A DNA stretch of 5,016 nt, taken from contig DSDH01000631.1 of assembly GCA_011055475.1 (NCBI GenBank), positions 1-5,016 on the forward strand. Reading direction: 5' to 3'. A program made the translations under genes and the position numbers. Under the pieces are notes generated by a model that saw only the letters and a program-made list of their open reading frames with translations, had not been told where the DNA came from and did no database searches. Positions 1-5,016 of this stretch are shown piece by piece. Source of the stretch: Phycisphaerales bacterium (GTDB taxonomy: Bacteria > Planctomycetota > Phycisphaerae > Sedimentisphaerales > Anaerohalosphaeraceae). The number at the start of each line of letters is the position of its first letter. Within the stretch, counting starts at the first letter, position 1.

Positions 1-66
1 ACCGTCGTTGTCTTCAGCCCGCCCCGACGCGCCGCCGACGTTCGAACAGCCAAGCCGGGGCGTAGG

Positions 67-95
67 ACTATAGCCCATTTGCCAGGGACCGGCAA
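67..95 (-). promoter_or_regulatory. Candidate sigma70-type promoter for a gene left of the window
   Basis: Read on the minus strand, TTGCCG (90-95) and TATAGT (67-72) are separated by exactly 17 bases. They match the -35 consensus at 4 of 6 and the -10 consensus at 5 of 6 positions. Transcription would start near position 60 and run off the left edge. The site lies just beyond the terminator of the corrinoid gene, which is where a promoter for the next minus-strand gene would be expected. That downstream gene is not visible, so the target is unknown. Confidence 0.45.
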
Positions 96-141
96 CATTT
101 TTCCATGCTTTGCGACAGTGGAATCAATCAATCGACGGCGC

Positions 142-171
142 AAAAGAACGGCGTGCGAAACCCACACGCCG
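142..171 (-). terminator. Intrinsic terminator of the corrinoid protein gene
   Basis: On the minus strand a perfect 7-bp stem, CGGCGTG with CACGCCG (plus-strand 165-171 and 149-155), encloses a 9-base loop. It is followed at once by TTCTTTT (148-142), the U-rich tail of a rho-independent terminator. It begins 24 bases beyond the stop codon of the corrinoid gene. This suggests that the gene ends its transcript here and is not co-transcribed with a gene further left. Confidence 0.7.
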
Positions 172-195
172 GGACGATACACGCCGTTCCACCGA

Positions 196-822
196 TCAAT
201 TCAGCAGGCTTTTGGCCAGATCCACCGCCGACGCCGCATCCGGGGCGTATCCATCGGCGCCGATCTTGTCGGCGAAGTTCTGCGTGACCGGGGCACCGCC
301 CACCATGACCTTGGTGCCCAGGCCCGACTCGCGGATGGCCTGAATCGTCTTTTCCATGGCCGGCATGGTCGTGGTCAGCAAGGCGCTGAGCCCAACGACT
401 TGGGCGCCGGTCTCCTTGGCCCGAGCCACGAAGTCGGCCGGCGACACGTCCACGCCCATGTCCACGACCTCAAAGCCTGCCCCCTTGAGCATCATCACCA
501 CCAGATTCTTGCCGATATCGTGCAGGTCGCCCTGCACCGTGCCCATCACGGCCTTGCCCATCGGCTGCACACCGGCCTCCACCAGCTTGGGCTCCAGAAC
601 CTCCATGGCCATTTTCATCGCCCGGGCGGCGATCAAGACCTCCGGGATGTACACCTCATTGGCTTTGAATCGCTTTCCAATGACGTTCATCCCGGCGATG
701 AGTCCTTCGCCCAGGATCGTCTCGGGCGCCATGCCCTCGGCCAGCGCGCTCTTGGTCACGGCGACCGCCGTACTCTGGTCCCCTTCGATGATCGCTTCGG
801 ATAGCGCCTTGAGATCTGCCAT
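196..822 (-). CDS. Methyltransferase-type corrinoid protein (B12-binding, MtaC/MtbC/MttC-like)
   Basis: This 208-residue soluble protein carries a cobalamin cofactor whose cobalt is methylated by a substrate-specific methyltransferase and demethylated by a second one. Known substrates in the family include methanol, methylamines and methoxylated compounds. Residues about 1-88 form the helical cap domain. Residues about 89-208 form the Rossmann-like B12-binding domain, with the DxHxxG signature at D99-H101-G104; H101 is the expected lower axial cobalt ligand. The SxL motif is at S146-L148 and the GG pair at G175-G176, followed by the GADGYAPDA segment near 188-196. Its length is normal for the family and no signal peptide or membrane segment is seen. 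The ATG start is fixed by a strong GAGGTGA site 6 bases upstream. No methyltransferase or corrinoid-reactivating protein is in the window, so the substrate cannot be assigned. It is divergent from the ETF genes and followed by its own terminator. Family is very secure; specific subfamily is not. Confidence 0.95.
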   Translation of the reverse strand: MADLKALSEAIIEGDQSTAVAVTKSALAEGMAPETILGEGLIAGMNVIGKRFKANEVYIPEVLIAARAMKMAMEVLEPKLVEAGVQPMGKAVMGTVQGDLHDIGKNLVVMMLKGAGFEVVDMGVDVSPADFVARAKETGAQVVGLSALLTTTMPAMEKTIQAIRESGLGTKVMVGGAPVTQNFADKIGADGYAPDAASAVDLAKSLLN

Positions 823-828
823 AATTGG

Positions 829-835
829 TCACCTC
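829..835 (-). promoter_or_regulatory. Strong ribosome binding site of the corrinoid gene
   Basis: The minus strand reads GAGGTGA, seven consecutive bases complementary to the 16S rRNA anti-Shine-Dalgarno end. It lies six bases before the ATG at 822-820. It settles the start codon and suggests efficient translation. Confidence 0.85.
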
Positions 836-869
836 GAATCACCATTTTCCATTAGCTTGCGTCGCTCTC

Positions 870-897
870 ATTGTGGGCTTCCCGCCCAGGCAATCAA
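870..897 (-). promoter_or_regulatory. Possible promoter of the corrinoid gene, with an inverted repeat in its spacer
   Basis: On the minus strand TTGATT (892-897) and CACAAT (870-875) lie 16 bases apart, each matching the sigma70 consensus at 4 of 6 positions. This would give a leader of roughly 40 bases before the ATG. The spacer overlaps a short inverted repeat, TGGGC-TTCCC-GCCCA on the plus strand (874-888), which could be an operator or chance in GC-rich DNA. Position is sensible but the match is weak. Confidence 0.3.
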
Positions 898-1009
898 GTC
901 CTTATCGTCGATTTTCGCCGCGTGGAAGCAACCCGAACGCCCGCGTCGACGACGGCAAGCAAGCAGACGGCGCAAAGCCCGGCAGCCCCGACTCGGGCAA
1001 ATTTTTGAG

Positions 1010-1037
1010 TGGAAAAAGCCGCCCCGACCGTTATGAT
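1010..1037 (+). promoter_or_regulatory. Possible promoter of the ETF operon
   Basis: TATGAT at 1032-1037 matches the -10 consensus at 5 of 6 positions. A TGGAAA at 1010-1015 gives a 4-of-6 -35 match with a 16-base spacer. An AT-rich run just upstream (999-1006) could act as an UP element. The competing -35 candidate TTGAGT at 1005-1010 would leave a 21-base spacer, which is too long. Transcription would begin near 1044 and leave a leader of about 95 bases. Confidence 0.3.
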
Positions 1038-1127
1038 GAGGGTTCTTTTTCGGTGGCCCGACGTGTGACTCCGCCGCCACGGCGGTGTGTGAATGACCCG
1101 TGATGATTCGAAGAACGAGTGAACTGC

Positions 1128-1133
1128 AGAGGG
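1128..1133 (+). promoter_or_regulatory. Ribosome binding site that selects the ATG at 1139
   Basis: AGAGGG lies five bases before the ATG at 1139. The upstream in-frame GTG (1100) and ATG (1103) have no comparable site. They would also add 13 residues (MMIRRTSELQRVP) before MSHYIVLVKQVPD, which is the typical EtfB beginning. Confidence 0.7.
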
Positions 1134-1138
1134 TGCCC

Positions 1139-3235
1139 ATGAGCCACTATATTGTGCTGGTCAAGCAGGTGCCGGACGTGTCCCAGATCACGGACAACGC
1201 GTTCGACCCGGAAACCGGAAACCTCATCCGGACGCGATTGCCCAGCGTGATCAACGAGCACGATGCCCAGGCGCTGGCCTTCGCCCACCGTATGCGGGCC
1301 GACGCCGGCGATAAGAACGCCAAGATCGTGTGCCTGTCGATGGGGCCGCCCATGGCCGAGGAGGTCCTGCGGTACAGTCTGGCGCGCTGCGCCGACGACG
1401 TGGTGCTGCTGACCGATCGGGCCCTCGGCGGTGCCGACACGGTCGCCACGGCCAACCCGCTGGCCCACGGCGTGCGCAAGATCGTCGCCGAGCAATTTGG
1501 CGGCAGCGACGACTACTACGTCATCGCGGGCATGCAATCGGTCGACGGCGATACGGCCCAGGTGCCCGCACAACTGGCCGAGGAGCTTGGTCTGCCCTGC
1601 ATCGCCTACGCCACCGAGGCCAAGCGCGCCAACGGCGGCTTTCGCTTCACCCGCATCATCAGCGGCGGCAGTCAGGTCGTCGAGGCCAAGAAGCTGCCCG
1701 TGGTCGTCACCGTGGCCAAGTTCGAATGGCCCGTTTACCCGACCTTTCTCCGCAGCCGCAAGGCGTACAAGACCCAAATCGCTCAGTGGACGGCGTCGGA
1801 CATCCAGGCCCAATACATCGGCGTCAAGGGCTCCAAGACCCGTGTGATCCGCGTGTTCCCTCCGGGCAAGACCACCCGCAAGTGCCGACACGTCGAGGAC
1901 GTCGCCGAGCTGGCCCGCATTCTGCTTGAAGCCGCGGCGGCCGACGTCGAGGCCAAGGAAACCGAGTCCGAGAAAAAGCGACATTATCTGCTGCCGGCCG
2001 ATCGCGAGGACCCGTTTGACCGCAGCTTCGAAGGGCTCGAACGGGAGGCCGAGGAATACACCCTGCTCGTGAAGATCCTCCGGGAACTGGGAGTCACCGA
2101 TGTGTCCAACCTCGACGATGCCACGAAGGAAAAGATCGTCGAAAAGGCTGACGGCGTCTTTCGCATCAAGACGCTGGAGGACATGCTTGAGGGCCTTCGG
2201 CTGACCGAACCCAGTTATAAGGGTGAGGTCTGGGTCTGCGCCGAGCATGATGGCCAGTCGCCGAACGCGGCCACGTTCGAACTGCTGGGCAAGGCCCGCG
2301 ACTTGGCCGACTCGCTGCGGGTCCCCTGCGGCGTCGTGATCGCCGGGCGGCAGGTTCGCCCCATGGCCAAGGACCTCATCGCCGCCGGGGCCGATAAGGT
2401 CTACGCCCTGGAGCATCCCCTCCTGGAGCGGTTCGACCCCACCGCCTATCGCAAGGTCATCGCCGATTGCATCGCCAAATATCAACCCCAGATCGTGCTC
2501 TACGGAGCCACGCCGCAGGGACGGGTGCTGGCGCCGATGGTGTCTTACCGCCTGCAGTGTGGCCTGACCGCCGACTGTACCGGTCTGGCGATCAATGACA
2601 GCAGCCGCAAGGGCCAGATCGCCTGCCTCTTCCAGACGCGACCGGCGCTGGGCGGCAACGTGATGGCCACGATCTGCACCAAGGACTCCACCTGCCAGAT
2701 GGCCACCGCCCGGCCCGGTGTGATGCGGGCCCTGCTGCGGGATGAAAGCCGCACCGGCGACGTCATCGCCGATCCCGTCGAACTGACCGAGGACGACGTG
2801 AGCCTGCGGATCATCCGCACGGAAATGGGCACGGGCGAGGTCAATTTCGACGCGGATGTGATCGTTTCGGGGGGCAAAGGCCTGCAGGACCGCGACAACT
2901 TCGACCACCGCATTCGCAGCCTGATGGAGGCGGTCGTCGCATGCACCGGGGCGTCGGTCGAGATGGGCGCCTCGCGCACGGCCGTGGAACAGGGGTTCAC
3001 CGAGCGGATTCATCAGGTCGGCCAGACCGGTACGGCCGTCGGGCCCAAGCTCTACGTCGCCCTGGGAATCTCCGGGGCCATCCAGCACATGATCGGCGTG
3101 GCCAACACCGAGACCATCGTCGCGATCAACACCGACCCGAACGCGCCGATCTTCAAGCACGCCGACTACTACATGGTCGGCGACGTAAACCAGATCGTCC
3201 CGCAACTCGTGCAGGCTATCCAGGCCGCCGGCTGA
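1139..3235 (+). CDS. Single-chain electron transfer flavoprotein: EtfB-EtfA fusion, bifurcating-type
   Basis: This 698-residue cytoplasmic protein joins both ETF subunits, beta first. ETFs collect electrons from dehydrogenases or NADH and pass them on, here probably to the ETF-QO encoded next. Residues about 1-275 are EtfB: VKQVPD at 8-13, the ADTVATA segment, and DGDTAQV at 136-142. In known families this last motif marks ETFs binding a second FAD and capable of bifurcation; simple ETFs have an NQTG-type AMP site there. Residues about 276-361 are a charged, probably helical connector. Residues about 362-698 are a full-length EtfA with its C-terminal FAD domain: RPALGGN at 501-507, RPGVM at 525-529, SGGKGL at 577-582, GASR at 610-613, QVGQTG at 626-631, SGAIQH at 645-650, NTDPNAPIF at 664-672 and DYYMVGD at 676-682. 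The reading frame is continuous through the junction, so this is a true fusion. ETF identity is certain; bifurcation is an inference from the motif. The ETF-QO gene follows after 58 bases with no visible terminator between, so co-transcription is likely. Confidence 0.95.
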   Translation: MSHYIVLVKQVPDVSQITDNAFDPETGNLIRTRLPSVINEHDAQALAFAHRMRADAGDKNAKIVCLSMGPPMAEEVLRYSLARCADDVVLLTDRALGGADTVATANPLAHGVRKIVAEQFGGSDDYYVIAGMQSVDGDTAQVPAQLAEELGLPCIAYATEAKRANGGFRFTRIISGGSQVVEAKKLPVVVTVAKFEWPVYPTFLRSRKAYKTQIAQWTASDIQAQYIGVKGSKTRVIRVFPPGKTTRKCRHVEDVAELARILLEAAAADVEAKETESEKKRHYLLPADREDPFDRSFEGLEREAEEYTLLVKILRELGVTDVSNLDDATKEKIVEKADGVFRIKTLEDMLEGLRLTEPSYKGEVWVCAEHDGQSPNAATFELLGKARDLADSLRVPCGVVIAGRQVRPMAKDLIAAGADKVYALEHPLLERFDPTAYRKVIADCIAKYQPQIVLYGATPQGRVLAPMVSYRLQCGLTADCTGLAINDSSRKGQIACLFQTRPALGGNVMATICTKDSTCQMATARPGVMRALLRDESRTGDVIADPVELTEDDVSLRIIRTEMGTGEVNFDADVIVSGGKGLQDRDNFDHRIRSLMEAVVACTGASVEMGASRTAVEQGFTERIHQVGQTGTAVGPKLYVALGISGAIQHMIGVANTETIVAINTDPNAPIFKHADYYMVGDVNQIVPQLVQAIQAAG

Positions 3236-3278
3236 GACCACCGCGTACGGGGATTTCGACACAAGCACTGTGGATAAC

Positions 3279-3284
3279 GGAAGG
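3279..3284 (+). promoter_or_regulatory. Ribosome binding site that selects the ATG at 3294
   Basis: GGAAGG lies nine bases before the ATG at 3294. The upstream in-frame GTG at 3270 would place this site inside the gene and has no good site of its own, so the ATG is preferred. Confidence 0.65.
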
Positions 3285-3293
3285 CGCAACGCA

Positions 3294-4964
3294 ATGTCAA
3301 ACGACAGTTCCCTGAACCATACCTCCGTGTTGATCGTCGGGGCCGGCCCGGCGGGATTGTCCGCCGCGATCGCCCTCAAGAAGGCCGATCCCGAGGCCGA
3401 GGTCGTCGTCGTCGACAAGGCGGCCGGACCCGGCCATCATAATCTGTCCGGCGCGGTCCTGGAGCCCGAAGCCCTGCACAAGCTGCTCGACCCGGTCGCC
3501 CCGGACTGGCGCGAGAGCGAGTCGGCCAAGAAGGTGCTCGTCAGCAAGGTCGAGAAAGACGACGTGCTCTTTCTGCTCGGCGACGGCATGGCCTTCAACA
3601 TCATGAAGCTGATCCACATGGCCAAGGGAATGGGCCTGGCCTTCGGGCAGATGGTGCACCAGGGCGACTACATCTGCTCAGTGGCCCAATTGACCGCCTG
3701 GCTGTGCGATATCGCCAAGTCCCTCGGCGTGGAGGTCCTGCACGGGTTCGCCGTCGAGGACATCCTCTATGACGCGGCCACCGGAACGACCTCAGGCGTC
3801 AAACTCGTCGATCAGGGGCTGGATAAGGAGCGACGGCCCCAAATCAACTACACGCCGGGCGAGACGGTCACCGCCGACGTGATCATGATCGCCGAAGGCT
3901 GTGACGGTCTGCTGGCCGAGAAGTTCATCGAGCGGGCCGCCCTTCATCGCGACGCCCAACAGCTTTACTCGGTCGGCGTCAAGGAGCTCATCCGCGTCAG
4001 CGATGAGCAGTACGCCCGGTTCGGCGACGGCCACGTGGTGCACGCCATGGGCTACCCGATCTGGACGCCGGTCATCGGTCCGGGGATGTTCGGCGGCGGC
4101 ATCATGTACGCCATGGGCGACAACCGCATCGCCGTCGGCATGATCGTCGGGCTGGACTGGAAGTACTGCGATTTCAATCCGCAGGACGCCCTGACCCGCT
4201 TCAAGCAGCATAAGTTCGTGCAATCCTTCATCGAGGGCGGCCAGGTCATCGAGGCCGGCGCCAAGATGATCCCCGAAGGCGGCCTGCGGGCCGTGCCTCG
4301 CGATCCCGACACGGGCGCCGTGGGCAAGGGCAATGTGCTGCTGCTGGGCGACAGTGCCGGCTTCGTGAACATGTGCAAGATCAAGGGCCTGCACAACGCG
4401 ATCGAATCGGGCATGGCCGCGGCCAGGGCCCTGATCGAGACCCGCAATGAACCGACGCGGGCGGCCCAGGCCTATGCCCGGCAATTGGAGGAGGCCGGGG
4501 TAATCGCGGAGATGACGACCGCCGAGAACTTCCGCCAGACCGTGGCCAAGTTCGGCCCGCTGCAGGGCATGCCCCTGAGCGTGCTCGGCCGATGGTTGCC
4601 GGCCTTCAACATCGAGCCTGACTGGCAGACCATGACGACCGCCCGCTATCGGCTCAAGCCCTCGGTCAAGTTCGACAAGGACACCTTCACCGCCGTCGCC
4701 GCCACGGAGCACCGCGAGGAGGAGCCCTGTCACCTGCTGATTCTTGACGAGACGATTTGCGTGGAAAAGTGCCTGCCCAAGTTCGGGGCCCCGTGCATCA
4801 CGTTCTGTCCCGCGGGCGTCTACGAGAAGATTCACGACCAGCCCAAGCCGGCCAACCCCAGCAACTGCCTGCACTGCAAGACCTGTCAGCGCAAGTGCCC
4901 CTTCGACAACATCCGCTGGACCGTGCCGGAAGGCTCGGGCGGCCCGCGCTACAAGACCATGTAA
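3294..4964 (+). CDS. Electron transfer flavoprotein:quinone oxidoreductase (EtfC-EtfX / FixC-FixX fusion)
   Basis: This 556-residue FAD and iron-sulfur protein takes electrons from reduced ETF and passes them to membrane quinone. Residues 12-41 form the FAD-binding Rossmann fold, GAGPAG at 16-21 with acidic D41. They are followed by the family's LSGAVLEP (51-58), EGCDG (201-205), GLDW (286-289) and LLLGDSAGFVN (349-359) with KIKGLHNAIESG (362-373). From about 485 the tail is FixX/ferredoxin-like, with CPAGVYE at 505-511, CLHCKTC at 525-531 and the ending VPEGSGGP, all as in mitochondrial ETF-QO. C505, C525, C528 and C531 align with the ligands of the single [4Fe-4S] cluster of the human enzyme. 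C489, C493, C501 and C535 are additional and could hold a second cluster. No classical transmembrane helix stands out, which fits the monotopic membrane attachment of this family. Length is close to the mature mitochondrial enzyme. It follows the ETF fusion by 58 bases and precedes a strong hairpin, so the two genes probably form a two-gene operon. Confidence 0.96.
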   Translation: MSNDSSLNHTSVLIVGAGPAGLSAAIALKKADPEAEVVVVDKAAGPGHHNLSGAVLEPEALHKLLDPVAPDWRESESAKKVLVSKVEKDDVLFLLGDGMAFNIMKLIHMAKGMGLAFGQMVHQGDYICSVAQLTAWLCDIAKSLGVEVLHGFAVEDILYDAATGTTSGVKLVDQGLDKERRPQINYTPGETVTADVIMIAEGCDGLLAEKFIERAALHRDAQQLYSVGVKELIRVSDEQYARFGDGHVVHAMGYPIWTPVIGPGMFGGGIMYAMGDNRIAVGMIVGLDWKYCDFNPQDALTRFKQHKFVQSFIEGGQVIEAGAKMIPEGGLRAVPRDPDTGAVGKGNVLLLGDSAGFVNMCKIKGLHNAIESGMAAARALIETRNEPTRAAQAYARQLEEAGVIAEMTTAENFRQTVAKFGPLQGMPLSVLGRWLPAFNIEPDWQTMTTARYRLKPSVKFDKDTFTAVAATEHREEEPCHLLILDETICVEKCLPKFGAPCITFCPAGVYEKIHDQPKPANPSNCLHCKTCQRKCPFDNIRWTVPEGSGGPRYKTM

Positions 4965-4985
4965 TCGACGACGTCGACATGATCC

Positions 4986-5013
4986 CGGGCGAAGGGCTCG
5001 TTCCCTTCGCCCG
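4986..5013 (+). terminator. Probable intrinsic terminator of the ETF operon
   Basis: A perfect 11-bp inverted repeat, CGGGCGAAGGG with CCCTTCGCCCG, encloses a six-base loop (CTCGTT). It starts 22 bases after the ETF-QO stop codon. Only TTG follows before the window ends, so the U-tract cannot be confirmed. It could also serve a converging gene to the right. Confidence 0.7.
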
Positions 5014-5016
5014 TTG

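Larger units (their letters stand above)
823..1138. other. Divergent intergenic region between corrinoid and ETF genes
   Basis: This 316-base stretch separates two divergent genes and must hold both sets of promoters. I see the two ribosome binding sites, weak promoter candidates on each strand, an AT-rich patch at 999-1016, and small hairpins at 874-888 and 1071-1085 (CCGCC-GCCAC-GGCGG, with CA/TG pairs extending it past one mismatch). GTTCTT at 1042-1047 can pair with AAGAAC at 1111-1116 around the second hairpin, so the ETF leader may fold. I do not recognise a cobalamin, SAM or other riboswitch here, nor a tRNA or a convincing small gene. Confidence 0.5.

Noticed and set aside
35..55. GTTCGAAC, reminiscent of a tRNA T-loop
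   Set aside because: On neither strand do the flanking bases form a T-arm stem, and no acceptor or anticodon arm can be built.
79..804. 241-codon plus-strand frame over the corrinoid gene
   Set aside because: It is antisense to the corrinoid protein, rich in His, Gly and Arg with no known motif, and lacks a ribosome binding site.
977..1006. GCCCG/CGGGC inverted repeat followed by a T-run, resembling a plus-strand terminator
   Set aside because: There is no plus-strand gene upstream for it to end, the stem is only 5 bp with a 12-base loop, and the T-run fits an AT-rich promoter-upstream patch better.
1033..1068. Eleven-codon upstream frame (MMRVLFRWPDV) in the ETF leader, possible leader peptide
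   Set aside because: There is no ribosome binding site, its start overlaps the candidate -10 element, and it has no run of a regulatory amino acid.
1100..1138. Longer N-terminus of the ETF fusion from the GTG at 1100 or ATG at 1103
   Set aside because: It has no ribosome binding site, and the added residues precede the canonical EtfB start, which has its own AGAGGG site.
823..1138. Cobalamin riboswitch in front of the corrinoid or ETF gene
   Set aside because: No B12-box-like conserved core or multi-helix layout was visible on either strand.
1031..3418. 795-codon open frame on the minus strand, opposite the ETF fusion gene
   Set aside because: It lies antisense to a gene with unmistakable ETF motifs over its whole length. 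Its translation is dominated by Gly, His, Asp, Arg and Val, as expected for a shadow of GC-rich codons, and has no recognisable domain.
3792..4874. 360-codon open frame on the minus strand, opposite the ETF-QO gene
   Set aside because: It shows the same antisense-shadow composition and overlaps the most conserved part of ETF-QO.

Overview
The window holds three complete genes from what looks like a GC-rich bacterium with ordinary Shine-Dalgarno-led translation. One minus-strand gene encodes a small corrinoid (vitamin B12-binding) methyl-carrier protein. Two plus-strand genes, transcribed away from it, encode an electron-transfer module: a single-chain electron transfer flavoprotein (EtfB fused to EtfA) followed by an ETF:quinone oxidoreductase with a ferredoxin-like tail (EtfC fused to EtfX). 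No taxonomic marker is present. A Planctomycetota-like or other anaerobic/facultative GC-rich lineage is only a weak guess from the fused ETF and the corrinoid protein.

Layout, left to right. Positions 1-195 contain no supportable gene. They hold a good sigma70-like promoter on the minus strand (67-95) that would drive a gene lying left of the window, and an intrinsic terminator (142-171) that closes the corrinoid gene. The corrinoid gene lies at 196-822 (minus), with a near-perfect ribosome binding site at 829-835. The 316-base divergent intergenic region (823-1138) holds only weak promoter candidates and small hairpins. The EtfB-EtfA fusion is best started at the ATG at 1139 and ends at 3235. 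After a 58-base gap the ETF-QO gene runs 3294-4964. A perfect 11-bp hairpin at 4986-5013, close behind its stop codon, probably ends the operon.

How the genes work together. The flavoprotein has the DGDTAQV signature in its beta half, typical of ETFs that carry a second FAD and bifurcate electrons, instead of the AMP-binding signature of simple mitochondrial-type ETFs. Paired with an ETF-QO having eight cysteines in its tail, the pair looks like a complete Fix/EtfABCX system condensed from four polypeptides to two. It would couple an electron donor such as NADH to membrane quinone and, if bifurcating, to ferredoxin. The corrinoid protein normally passes methyl groups between a substrate-specific methyltransferase and a second methyltransferase. 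Neither partner is in the window, so a functional link between it and the ETF operon is conjecture based only on divergent adjacency.
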